DNA of 64,000 nucleotides from Siniperca chuatsi (lineage: Eukaryota > Chordata > Actinopteri > Centrarchiformes > Sinipercidae), in NCBI RefSeq assembly GCF_020085105.1, contig NC_058045.1, positions 8,508,333-8,572,332 of the forward strand, read 5' to 3'. Of this stretch, positions 14,716-31,255 are shown one piece after another. Position numbers and translations under genes: made by a program. The number at the start of each line of letters is the position of its first letter. Position 1 is the stretch's first letter. The notes beneath the pieces were generated by a model that had not been told where the DNA came from, did not search any database, and was given only the letters and a program-made list of their open reading frames with translations.

Positions 14716-15554
14716 ATGAGATTCACATACTCCTCAGCTCTTGGGTCTAGTGTAGTAGACTATGCAATCACTGACATGGACTCCTCCACTATCAGTGCAT
14801 TCACTGTCAGACAGCAATCCCCGCTTTCAGACCACAACCAAATAAATGTGTTCTTTAAACTCTCAGGTCAAAAACGCCCTCGATGCCAGGAGAACAAATA
14901 CCAGTTTAAAATTAATAATCATATCATTGACACAATATGAGTTATACCTACCTTGGTATAACCATAACAGCATCAGGGAGTTTCAACATGGCAGTGACTG
15001 CACTAAAAGAAAAAGCTCAAAGAGCTCTAAATGTAATTAAGAGAAAAATTTAGAATTTTCAAATTCCAATTAAAATTTGGCTTAAAATATTTGATAGTGT
15101 CCAAACACCAATCAGAGTAAACCGAATTAAAACGCAATGTAAAAAACCTATTTGGATTGTATTGGCAGTATTGATTGGATGTATTGGCAGAATATCTCTC
15201 TACTGTCAGAGACAGAAAGCAGAGACAGATCCTAACCGAGTACAGGCTCAGGGACCACAAACTGGAAATCGAAAAAAGAAGACACAAAAAATCCTGGTAA
15301 CCAAAAGAAAACAGAATATGTGGTCACTGTTTGACAGGTGAGGTTGAGACAGAGATGCACTTCCTCCTAGAATGTACAGCATTCAATGAAATAAGAAACA
15401 TTTACTTTAACAAATTCACCTCTGTAATCTCAGATTTCAAAGAGCTAAATGACCTCTCAAAATTAAAAACACTCCCTAGGAGAAGGAGACAGGGCAGATC
15501 TCGCTGCCCAATATATATCAGCATGCCACAACCTGAGGGACAATGAATGACCTA

Positions 15555-15595
<41 letters not shown>

Positions 15596-15817
15596 TCATA
15601 AAAAAAATGTTGCAATGTTTATGTAGTTTTCACATACTTGTATTTATATTTTTAACTGCAAGTCAATATTTAATATTATTTTTGTTATTACTATATTATC
15701 TTACTTACTTACTGTATATATTCTAATCAATTCCCTTTTTTTGTTTATGTTTTTATTTCGCACATGCTTTGGCAATGTTTCCCATACCAATAAAGCCCAA
15801 TTAAATTGAATTGAATA
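14716..15817 (+). mobile_element. Truncated, internally deleted non-LTR retrotransposon (LINE)
   Basis: Three collinear coding remnants are visible. At 14716-14940 lies the end of an apurinic endonuclease domain, with VDYAITDMD and then SPLSDHNQI. Around 14938-15110 lies reverse-transcriptase C-terminal sequence (YLGITITASGSFNMAVTALK, then IPIKIWLKIFDSV). Around 15200-15546 lies the ORF2 C-terminus with a CCHC-like motif (ICGHC, then ETEMHFLLEC). Most of the reverse-transcriptase core between the first two is missing, and frames are broken. After the stop come a CA microsatellite, an AT-rich 3' UTR and the tail 'ggcaatgtttcccatacc', aataaagccc and short GAATT repeats, typical of teleost I-clade-like LINEs. 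The clade is inferred. The copy is dead. Confidence 0.8.
15556..15594. repeat. (CA)n microsatellite in the LINE 3' UTR
   Basis: About 19 CA units just after the end of the LINE coding remnant. Confidence 0.95.
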
Positions 15818-15920
15818 TAAAGTTGCATAAAATGGAAGTACTCAAGTAAAGTACAAGTACCTCAAATTAGTACTTAAGTACAGTACTTGAGTAAAAGCAC
15901 TTAGTTACATTCCACCAGTT
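15818..15920 (-). repeat. Right half of the AGTACTT-type repeat split by the LINE
   Basis: 'gtactcaagtaaagtacaag' through 'tagttacattccaccag' is the reverse complement of the 5' end of the element. It ends in the family's typical terminus. With 14620-14715 it brackets the LINE. Confidence 0.7.
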
Positions 15921-16806
15921 CACTTATTGAAGTGCATTTGAAGTGCTTAGCTTAGAAAAAAAGGGAGCAAACTATATAGTTAGTGACTATAATTCTTTGA
16001 ACTGAATTGAACAAAACAATTCAAATCAGCAAAGTGATTTGTAATTTCCACCTCTAATATGTGGCACTGGAGACGTCGGCTAATGTAAAGAAAGTGAGAT
16101 CAGGAAGACAGTTTGATTTCAGCTTTACCTTGAGCACAGACAGGTCCGACTGCCTGATAGAAGACATGTGCATTAATCACTTTAATGGGGATGATTCAGT
16201 CCCATCTGACATATGTACGACCATTAATCTGTTCATGCTGAATGTGGCCTGTCCAAAATTTGTATAATCTTGAAAAACTACATGCTTGTGCTTATAGGTA
16301 CACCATCAGATCAGCTTTTTGCTTAATCTCGAACATGACATGGCACATGATTTGTTTTAATGTGCTTTTACTACATATCTACAAGGTCCATTCTGATGTG
16401 GTAAGAAGAACAAAACACACAAGTGGCTGTTCTCGATTTCTCCAGGGTTTGGCATCAAACTGTTCCCTTCCCCTTTTGCTTTTACTCAATGTGATACTAC
16501 TCCCTGTATCTTTCACAAGCTGTTTGGCTAACAGAGGTCACAGGGGATGTGTAGTGTGTTTGGTCACGACGTGAAAGCATTAGCTGGTGCCAGCAGGTGT
16601 GTAATTATATATGAAACAGTGTTTTAAAAGAGGACCATCATGATCGCATGTAGAAAGTAGGCCAGGAAGAAGAGACTTCAGAAAAGTCCTATTTATTCCT
16701 CACCCACTTCAAATGTGTGACTTCTTATTTGAAGTTGTGAAATAATACAAGGTCACTGTAACTATTTCAAGACTAGTAAAAATAACATTAAGCACACTAA
16801 ACTTAA

Positions 16807-21811
<5,005 letters not shown>

Positions 21812-23713
21812 ATGTCATGCCTATCTGATCAGCTAACTGGTCTCAAGAAGCACCAGATGCTGAGGAGAGGGACCACCGAGCATCAACCTGCCATAATCTA
21901 GAGGGATTATAAGATTAGCAGAAGCCGGGGTTTTTGAAGTAGTGATCTCATCTGATGTCAAACTCTGCATGGTATTCAATGATATGGACGGCTGCCTTGG
22001 AAATAAAAGCGAACCAGCAGACCTTGCTCCATTAAGCACAGCAGAGCAAGGAAGTGTTGGGATTGAGGGATTATCGTTGTTGCCTAACAATACTGAGAAA
22101 AAAACTTTATTTTTGAATATGTAATGTAGTTGAATTTGTTGTCTTCTGATTCAACGGAGGAAAGGCAGATGTTAAAAGGTCATTCTTGATGGCCTCTGAT
22201 GATAAAGCACATATATTCATTAACTGAGGGCCATCTTTGTGAATATTAAATCAGTCTACTTACACATTAGAAACATTCACTTCACTCACCATCCAGTTAA
22301 ATAGATTGTTTTGAAACCTTGAAAAATAGTCCCCTCACTGTTGTAAATTCAGAAAACATACATCCAGTGGAATGGATAACTGCTGTGAATATTCATTGAC
22401 GGACTCATTAACTGATTGATGTCATCGTTTGATGAGTAAAATATACTACGCATCCTGAAATGTTTGTGAAATGTGCAAGTGAAAGTCAAAATGACAAAAT
22501 CTGTGTTAGCTTACATATTTGACATTCTGATATGGATCTGTGTGAAAGCCACTGTCATTAATTTGCAATTGCTATTAAGAACTATACAGGGTGCATATTA
22601 GTTAGGTCACAAGGGAGAAATATGAGTGAATGTTCTCCGCAACACTTAACTAATACTAACCCTAATGTGGACACATAGTATTGACCTGGAAAACCATATG
22701 AAAGAGTGTAGAGCATCAATTCCATTGAGTTCCTCTTAAATTATAATATTCATAAGCGAGACTTGGTAGATTTCACTGTGTTAAAGGGCCATTTTGTACA
22801 TTTTTCATATTGTAAATATCTCAGTTAGAACTTTATCAACTGCATTTGAAGTTGGCTCCTCTTATTTCTAGATTTAGTTGACAGTTGTTGGCATACTATT
22901 TCCGTCTGTTAATTGGTTGAATTAAGGATTTGCATGCTGTCATTGCAGAATTCTCTTTTATTAAAAGTATGTCTCTGCTTCTTGATGGAGGTTTGTCAGG
23001 AAAAATGAGATTGATAGAAGGAACCAGGAGGTATGTTATGATGTAAATTCTGCAACACTTTTAATGAAATACAAATCTTGTCATAGAGTACATATATAAG
23101 GGGTAAGGAAAAGGGACACATAATCACACATTGTGCATTTGGTGCAGTGGATAGAATAAATACTGTAGCTCTACTGAAACATCCATTAAAGGACCCATGT
23201 CTGTTTTTTATTTACTGGAACACAATTAGGTGGATTTCATAATGTTTTGCCTGATAACTCAAAGAGCATCACTAATAACAGGAGGGAATAATTATTAGGT
23301 GCTGTTGGAGGACATGTGAGGACCTGAATGGCCCAGTGGTGGGTCTTGACTGCAGGGTCTCTGGAGACAGACAAGCAGGCGTCAGTTCTTGTTTGACAGA
23401 GAACTCCTCCTGCTGAGATGATTGCATCGGTCCAGGCTGCTTCTCACAGCATGCAGCGCCTCTGCTCTGCAGCGTTTACTAACTGCTGAGAAGTCAGCCA
23501 GCTTAAAATCTAAGATAACGCAGCGGCATATAAAATAATAGGCCTCCTATACACAAATAAAAATTCACACTTTGACATCCGGGCTTTAATTTAATTAATA
23601 TTTGAACAATGACGAGACAAATGTTAACCATTTTAATATTCAGTTACATAGTGAATATTGGGTATGGTCATTTGATCTAGTGCGACTCAAAGGTAGCCAT
23701 AGTGGAAATATGA
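21812..23713. other. kcnd2 3' UTR and tail-to-tail intergenic region
   Basis: kcnd2 (+) and the next gene (-) converge here. AATAAA hexamers lie at 22002-22007 and 23155-23160. Which one ends the kcnd2 transcript cannot be told from sequence. No further gene is seen. Confidence 0.6.
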
Positions 23714-25731
23714 TCATTTCTTATTGAATACGGATTTAACAATGTTTTTAAGCTTATAAAACTCTGTCCGAAACTGAGGGTTCACTGCAGCATATATTAT
23801 TGGGTCACTCAGCGATGTGATGCAGGCAACAGAGACTGACAGAATCTCTACATCCCGAATGATTGTTATCTGAAAACATAATAGAAAATAGTTAGAATGT
23901 TAGAGAACGTTAGATAGACTTTGTATATATATACTATATATATATTTGTATATTTGTATCTTGAAAATACAAGTTAAAAGCATGTCATAATCAAATTTAC
24001 ATCTTGACATATTCACAGTTTTATAATTGCTGGTGTCATGACATTATAGGGACCTAAAAGTGAGTTCACGGGCCAGAAACAGTTGAGAGTCCCGACTATA
24101 CACTACAGTATAAGAGCACAGTAATTTACCTAATACAAACAAAAACTTTATCTTTCACTTTTTGACATACAAAATGCCAGTAAAAGTTGCATCCTACCTC
24201 TACAAATGCTTACCTGTGTATTCTTGTTTTTGTGAACTAAATTCACCAGGATAGTTGTGATCAATGGTAGCCAGAATAAGAGGAAAGTTATAATTATGTA
24301 GCCAGCACGCTTGGCCATTTTACTTTCCTTCTTTTTTTTCGCTCTCTCTTTACTTGCTTTTGAAGGCATTATGCAAACAGCACCTTGCACCTCTGCATCC
24401 TGTTTTGTAGCTACTGTTTCAGGGACAGAATTTGAGACCGGAGGAAATGAAGACACTTCATCTACTGTAGCAACAGCCAGTGTTTCTCCTCCATTGCTGT
24501 TCTTAGCTTGTTTTAGCTCAATCTGTAAAACAGATGTGGATTCAGGATTTTCTAACTGTGCAGACGATGGAACATGGGTACTGGTTTCTTTCATTTCACA
24601 GGGTGCTTTGTCTTTGGACTGATTTTCTGTGTCAGAATTGTTTGACACCTTTGAGGTTGAGCTCTTAACACCAGCAACAGCATTTCCATTGAATGCTTTT
24701 GCTTCAACATTCGTGGCACACGGGTTGGACTGCTCTGTTTTAAAAGGTTTTTCCTCAGTCTGCACTGCAACCTGCATTGCAGGAGGGTGGGGTTGTTCTC
24801 TTTCCAAGTCAGTTATCTCCATTGTATTTTTAAAGTCTTTTTTGGTCTCTGAATTGATAGAGACACATTGTTGAGCTTTTGTTGAGGTCAGTAGAGAAGC
24901 CGTAGAATCTTTTTTGGATGGATTTGGTACAGCTTGTGTCAATAGTTCCACCTGAGCAAAGGAACTGTGTCCATTTTCCACAGCTGTGGTTTCTCCTTTC
25001 TTCTGCTTATCTTCAATTTTGTCATTTTTTGAAAGACAAGTACCTTTGTCAAATATTTTGCGATTGTGTGATCTCACAAGGGTAAATATGCGAGCGTAGA
25101 ATCCAATGATAACAGCAAAGCAAGCCGCCCAAAGTGGGAACAACATGTAAAGTCCAAAGGTGTCATAGGAGGATGATGTCTCTCTCGGTAATCCTTTGCA
25201 TCTCACATGCACGGGTGAGTCCCTCAGAAATATCAGACAAAAGCCAGCCACCAGAATAGCCAAGGTCCATGTGACAGGAATCAGTACCATAATCCGTCTT
25301 CTCCTTTGACTAGTTTTGAAGGGTTGTGCAATGGCCTGGTGTCTCTCTGCACTTATACAGGCCAGTGTCAACAGTTGGATGCAGCAGCTGAAAGAGAAAG
25401 AGGCCACTTGTGTATCACAGATCACCTGGTCTACATGCCCTCTTTGATACACAGTCACGACAATGGTTAAAAGAATGGGGCAGTCAATTACACATCTCAG
25501 AATGTCTATAACTGCAAGATTCACCACCAGTGCATTATTCGAAGTTTGCAGTGATTTTTGGTGATAAACTGCCAGTATGACAAAAACGTTTGCTGCAATC
25601 CCCACAACAGAAGTGATCAACAGAATCAAGCTGTTTGCCACTACAAAGGCGATGTCAGTGTATTCCTTCCAAATGGTGTTGTTCCCAGAGATCCATGCAG
25701 GTGCAGGATCGCCTCTCATCTCCAGGTTCAA
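23714..25731 (-). CDS. Orphan class A (rhodopsin-like) G-protein-coupled receptor, two exons
   Basis: Coding exons are 24214-25731 and 23714-23869, joined by a phase-0 GT-AG intron between TM6 and TM7, giving about 557 residues. Class A landmarks are clear: N48 in TM1 (GIAANV), D76 in TM2 (NLAVID), C105 at the start of TM3, ERH at 129-131 in place of DRY, W155 in TM4, C178 in ECL2, P199 in TM5, FLLFWLP in TM6 (about 477-497) and DPIIY in TM7. There is a sequon at N17 and no signal peptide. The third intracellular loop is about 250 residues, polar and Ser/Lys/Glu-rich, as in some aminergic receptors. The position equivalent to the aminergic Asp of TM3 is Phe112, so a classical amine ligand is unlikely. 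I do not recognise the subfamily. It is intact and likely expressed. Confidence 0.85.
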
Positions 25732-26731
25732 AGAGTCAACATGTTTAGTTCTGTATCTTCATTCTCTCTACGCTTACCGAACATACAGTGAGCCTGCTTC
25801 GCTTGTCGGCAAGTGATTCTCCACTGTATGAATAATATTAATGGGTGAACCTGCAGCTTGGACAAGTATCCGCCCTTTTCATTATCACTCCACAGCAGCA
25901 GCAGGTCACCTGGGAGTCCTCACTGTTCACATTCATTAAAAACTGTGCTGTGTATTCACAGCAGAGACAACTGGGAAAAAAGGATGGTTGTTAATTGAAA
26001 AGTGGTTATGTCACCATTGTCTCAATCCTGGTATACAACTTTAAAAAGCCAACCAGGGACTCAAAGCTGAAATGTAATAATGATGACGGTATGGCACTGT
26101 GATGCACATGATATGCATATGTGTGTGAAGTGAACAGCTGTCCTATTTCATTTAATACAGTGCCTCACAAAGGTTAAAAGCTTTTCGTTAAGCATGCCAA
26201 ATGGATGACTTGGGAGTTCTTGAATTGGCTCAGGAATTATATATTACATATTATATTATAAAAAGTACAGTCTAGACCTGCGCTACAGGAAAAATGCAAT
26301 GAGATAACTTCTGCTGTGAATTGGCACTATATAAATAAAATTTAACTGAAATAAAGGGAGCTTATGCTGCTGGATTATAGCATGGCACTGTGTAATCCTG
26401 TTTGGAGATAAACTGTGAAATGCTCTTTGCTTCAAATGTGCAAGTATATGTACCATGCCAAATCTGGGATTAGATCAACACAATACATTTTCCTCCTGAC
26501 CATCCTACATATTTGACTGAGCAAATGTCTCTCAAAATCATATAGATAAAAAACTGGAAGTTCTGGAAAAGAAATTGTAGTTGAAACACAAAACTGTTCA
26601 TCAAACATCTTGGTGCTAACAAATAACTGTAAATATTTTAGGTCAATATAAACATTAATATAAGCAACTTGCTTAAAAAGAAATGAGAAGACAAAAGAGT
26701 AGTTGCAAATGAAAATTACTTTATTTAGAAT

Positions 26732-26757
26732 CATATATATATATATATATATATATA
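26732..26757. repeat. (AT)n microsatellite
   Basis: A 13-unit AT tract in the intergenic region. Confidence 0.95.
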
Positions 26758-26999
26758 CATCAAGTGTGCCAAACAAGTGGGAGGGAGCAGGACAAAAAAA
26801 GCAATGAAACAAAATTTCAACTTGACTATTTTGACTAACACAATCAAACCAATTACAAAAGGACTGTGGAAACCATGTTCAAATTTGGTGATTCTGAATT
26901 TGAATGTTTCTGAACAATTAAGTGTTGTGTTATGGGTCGAGAAAATTCTCCTACTTCTTCAGCTAAATCAACTTTTTAAAGCCCCCTTAGATTAGCTTG

Positions 27000-27122
27000 A
27001 AAATAAATTGTCACAAAGCTGAAAACAGGGCTGTTTTTCTGAGCTCATGAAAAGTTGACTTTTTAGAGATTTATGGTTCTCACAGGACAGCGACGCTACA
27101 AACGTATCATAATCTTATAGAA
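27000..27122 (+). repeat. Left part of an old repeat broken by a hAT MITE
   Basis: The run from 'tgtcacaaagctgaaaacag' through 'gacagcgacgctacaaacgt' to 'atcttatagaa' matches, from memory, a common teleost repeat. Its continuation starts at 27681 ('tatgatgcaatgctg'), on the other side of the MITE. Confidence 0.6.
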
Positions 27123-27672
27123 CAGTGATTCCCAACCAAGGGTACTCCAACAGGTAATTCTGCAGTTACCAGCGAGTATGTGGAAAAATTGTGAAGCTCA
27201 GCTAATTTGAAAAAATAGAAATTATGATTTGATGATATATAGCCACATATTTGTGTTCAGGAGAAAAAACAACGCATAAGTAAGATTACAAACTGGTGTG
27301 ATGTTGATCTTCATAGTTATTGTCACAATAACTTAGCAACTATGGTAGTCTGCACAAGACATGCTTCAGTTTTCCACCAACCTTCAGTCAACTGTAAGTT
27401 GATTAAGACTGTAGAAAGACTAGTTAGAAAAAAGACATCAAAAAGCTAAAAGTAAAGATACTGTAAATGGTTGAAACAACCAGTTTCTGTCACTCCAAAT
27501 GGAGGTAGTACAAATGAGAACTTGGCCAAAACTACTAAAAATGACCATAAAGATAAAGATAAACAATACCACAAAGCCATCCCATCTATCAAAGGGGTAT
27601 GATAAAGGGGTACTTAGGCCCATCTGATAGGGCTGTGGGGGTACGTTGGACAAAAAAGGTTGGGAATCACTG
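27123..27672. mobile_element. Non-autonomous hAT-type DNA transposon (MITE), about 550 bp
   Basis: Perfect 15-bp terminal inverted repeats are present: 'cagtgattcccaacc' at 27123-27137 and its reverse complement at 27658-27672. They match the hAT CAGTG..CCAACC terminus. The flanking 8-mers are TTATAGAA (27115-27122) and TTATACAA (27673-27680), a 7/8 match to an 8-bp target-site duplication, the size expected for hAT. No transposase frame is present, so it was mobilised in trans. Confidence 0.88.
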
Positions 27673-27680
27673 TTATACAA

Positions 27681-27993
27681 TATGATGCAATGCTGTGGAT
27701 GAAACTACCCAACAGTATATAAAGTTGTTAAAATTAGCTCAACCATAAACATTTACAGCTGTAAAATGCAACATACACATTAACGCAGCAGTAATATTAG
27801 TCCAAAAACATCAGATCTAATAGTAAAACACTGACAGGGAACATTTGACTGCAGAATGAGTAATTTTAATTTTGATACTTTAGGTACATTTTGCTAATAC
27901 TTGCATGCAGGACATTTACTTGTAGTGGAGTATTTTCACAGTGTGGTATTAGTACTTTTACCTAGATAAAGGATCTGAATACTTCTTCCACCT
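27681..27993 (+). repeat. AGTACTT-type repeat, right part
   Basis: It has the same landmark order as the copy at 3016: 'actacccaacagtatataaa', 'gaatgagtaattttaatttt', 'gtacattttgctaatacttg', ending 'gaatacttcttccacc'. It starts directly after the hAT target-site duplication. Confidence 0.75.
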
Positions 27994-29342
27994 TTATATC
28001 ATCCTTCTCTGGACTGTCTAATCCCCCTCTGAACTGTCTATAAAGGAAAAAAAATTATAATAATATGAATAAGAAATTGACAGACCACAAAGCAGGCCAG
28101 CCAAGAAAAATTATGAAAGTCTTTTACTGCCTGACTGACTTCCCATTGTTAAATGCACAAGGTGAGATGTGCAGCAGGCTTGCTTAACAAGTGCACAAAA
28201 TGTACCATGTTTTTGATTTTATGGGTATTGCAAAACTTATTTTTAAACACATTATGTCATTCTTATGCTTTAGGCCAGCCACACAGTCTGAGGGGGAGTA
28301 TATTATGTTGCCTTTGCAATTTCCCTACAACTGATAAATAATTTCAATCCTGTATTCACACAGGTGATTATGAGTAAAAAGATTTTTGTATACACGGCAG
28401 CAATCTAATATTATGTGTTTTGTGCAGCAGATTGCTGGGAAGTGTGAGTGGTTCCATTTATTTACATAATAAAATTATATAAGAAGAGGTGCCGTGCAGT
28501 ATGTGTATAACTTACATAAAATCAGAGTAATTGTTTCCAGAAAAAGACCTTGTAATATTAAAAGGATTGTGCAGTCTACTATGTATGAATCAATATTTCA
28601 TGCCACGCAGAATGCATCAAAAATGTTTAAGTGACTTTCAGAAAGGAGGACATATCTTCTCAACATGAAAACAGGTCCAGACCATTTTATTTATGAACAA
28701 AAATTCAGGGGTCAAAGGTTTCATTACAGTCTCTTCCGCAGCCTGGCTATATTTGACTAGCCTAGTCTTGTTAAAAATGCATACAAATGGAAAATTACAA
28801 AAACATTCATTCCAATCAGTGTTTTCTCTCCTTTTAAGATCTCCTTTCTTTTTGGCTAGTTTCCCACATGCATACAGTACACACCTGCAAACACCAATAT
28901 GAAAAAGGTAACAGTTTATTGATCTAAACAAATCACATAAAGAAAAACATCTTACTAAGTACTCTTATTGTTCTAGTAAAATGGATTGGACAATAACTAC
29001 AGGAACACCTTGCAATATAATGCAATTCAATAAAATGCCAAAACAAACTAGTCTCGCAAAGAGATTAATCAACTCATCTCTCACACAATTATAACAAATA
29101 AGTGAAAAAAATAAGCACATGTTCTTGTATTGTTTTGTATTGCATTACTATGTGTCATAAGCTTTTCCACTTATTTTATCCACCTTCTGAATATCAGCTA
29201 TCAGTCTCTGAGCCAATTCTGTTCTCACTGGGCTACAGTAAAGACCTCTCTGAGAGACATGGGCCTGTGGATGTGCAGGTCTGTGTCCTTGATGAGGCAC
29301 CAATAAACAACCATGGCAGCTTCTTGTTTTTGCTGGAGAAAG

Positions 29343-31255
29343 TCACAGAGGCAACACCTTGCTGTGCGTGTTGACGTTCCTGTTTAAGGAAATCAGCCGG
29401 CTCCTGCTGTTCAAGGAGCGCATGTTGAGGCTGACGCTGGTGGGAACGTGGGGAATGTAGCGGCCACAGGACAGCACCTCCAGAGCGGCATCGCGTAACT
29501 GTTGGACATAAAAAACACATTAACACTGTCAGGAAATATATGAGCATCAATGTCACATGCAATTCAAATGTGTTTTTCTTGTGCTTCTTATCTCAGCCTT
29601 TGAATCTCAATTTTACAGCAGACATACACTTTAGCTGCTTACCTGCTTGTTGGAAAGGAAGTAGATGATGGGGTTATAGACAGGGCTGGTCTTGGCAAAG
29701 TACATGGGCATAGTGGAGACCAGTGGAGGGATGTAGAGCTCCGGATCCACAACTACCACCACTGACAATGCCGTGTAGGGCAGCCAGCAAACCAAATAAG
29801 CTATGATCATGGCCAGGACCATACTGGTGGCATGATCATTCTCCTTCTGGCTGGAACGCCCACCCTGGAGCTCCACGCTCCTGTTCAGCTATGAGTAGAA
29901 AGCAAATTTGACACCCATTAAAGGCTAATAACTTTTTTAGTCTGTAGGTAGTGAATTGCAAACAAATGAGGATAGAGGTATGGATTTTAAAGCTTGTTCT
30001 AATGGTGTGAAAGTGTAATAAATACGCAGAAGCCATCATGAGCCCACTTTATTCATGGATGTAAGGACTTTGGAGTAGCAGTAGATGATGACTGTAACAG
30101 GGAAAATGAAGCAGAGGAGTGTGTAGAGGATGAGATAGCTGTAGTTGCTCCACGATCTCTCCTCCCAGGCCAGAGAGCAGGAGGTCTGGATTCCCTCAGG
30201 TCCGTAGGAGCTCCATCCTAATAATGGAGTCACAGCCCAAAACAAGCAGAAGATCCAGACAAATAGCAGCCCCATGATACTTCTCCGTATGCTCAGCTTT
30301 AGACCAGCTTTTGGCTTACACACCACGTTGTACCGCTCGTAGGAAAGCAGAGTCAGAGTGCAGAGAGACACCAGACCTAGGAAAGAGAAACAAATGAAGA
30401 AAAACAATCTTGGCTCAAGGTCCACTAACTATCTTTTTCTGAAGATTTTAACTGCTTCTCATGGTCTCGTGATCTTTCTCGGGGAATGGAGTTTGCTCAG
30501 TTGTCACAGAGAACATCTCCAATATCTCCACAAAAACAGAGCAAACTCCAACCACTGAGAAGACTGTGAGATGTTGTTGAAAGCTCTGGAAGAGGTTACT
30601 AAGTGTACCTTGAATTACTAGGTGAATTTTTAAGAAAGGAACATGACATTTGCAAGATCTGACAACCGTGGAAAGACATTTTTAAAAAGCATCAAACCAA
30701 AGGCCAACAACATAAACACTTTTGTAAAGCTAGAATACATTCTGAGATAAAGTGAAGTGAAACAATAATGCCATATATGGATATTTTAGCCTTACAATTT
30801 TGTTTATTGTGTTTTACAATAACAGACCTCCAGGCACACAAAAAAAAATCAATCTAAAAAGAAAAGTCTATATAACACAAACTGCTCTCACAACTCTACT
30901 TACCAAAATAATTGACTGCAAATCCTTGAAAAATACAGGCTGTGTGGCCAATAAAGTAAGAGCCATGATAGTTAGTGATGGTGACGACCAAGGAGCCACA
31001 CAGGCCTATCATGAGGTCAGACACAGCGAGGCTGAGGATAAAAATGTTCATAGGCTGAAGGAGAGACGGATTCCTCAGCATCACGGTTATGACGAGACCA
31101 TTGTTAAAAACTGATAACACTGTGTTGATGAACATGAGGAAAGAAAGTATACTGTAGCCCACACGAGGGAAGATGGTCGGCGCCACCGTCACCACCTCGG
31201 AGTCGATGGATGGAGGATAAGAGCCGGAGCTCCACGGCATGCTGTTGCTGTCCAT
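29343..31255 (-). CDS. Parietopsin (non-visual pineal/parietal-type opsin), complete
   Basis: Coding exons are 30904-31255, 30048-30376, 29643-29888 and 29343-29498 with GT-AG borders, giving 360 residues and seven membrane segments. K293 in TM7 (YFAKTSPVYNPIIY) is the retinal Schiff-base lysine. ERY is at 131-133 and the disulfide pair is C107 and C184. The residue at the bovine-113 counterion position is Gln (Q110, CIFQG), while the Glu181 equivalent is kept (E178, GPEGIQ). This pattern is described for parietopsin, which couples to Go in lizard parietal-eye photoreceptors. SLAVSDLMIGLCGS and VNYFGLVSLCTLTLLSYERY also fit that family. Parapinopsin and TMT opsins are less good matches. Pineal-complex expression is inferred from the family. 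Confidence 0.85.
30455..30585. repeat. Degenerate foldback repeat in parietopsin intron 1
   Basis: 'ggagtttgctc' at 30488-30498 is perfectly inverted at 30539-30549. The outer arms ('ctcgtgatctttctcgggg' and 'ccactgagaagactgtgag') remain partly complementary. It is probably a short MITE-like element. Confidence 0.5.

Larger units (their letters stand above)
25732..29342. other. Intergenic region between two minus-strand GPCR genes
   Basis: No coding exon was recognised. It holds the upstream region of the orphan GPCR, an AT microsatellite, a composite of old repeats broken by a hAT MITE, and the 3' UTR of the opsin. A TTTATT (AATAAA on the minus strand) near 28685 could be the opsin poly(A) signal. 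Confidence 0.6.

Noticed and set aside
24311-24874. Plus-strand frames opposite the GPCR third loop
   Set aside because: Shadows of the low-complexity minus-strand coding exon.
23714-25731. Aminergic receptor assignment for the orphan GPCR
   Set aside because: The long third loop suggests it, but the TM3 Asp needed for amine binding is Phe and DRY is ERH.
29343-31255. Parapinopsin, TMT opsin or encephalopsin
   Set aside because: Q at 113 with E181 and the TM2-TM3 sequence fit parietopsin better.
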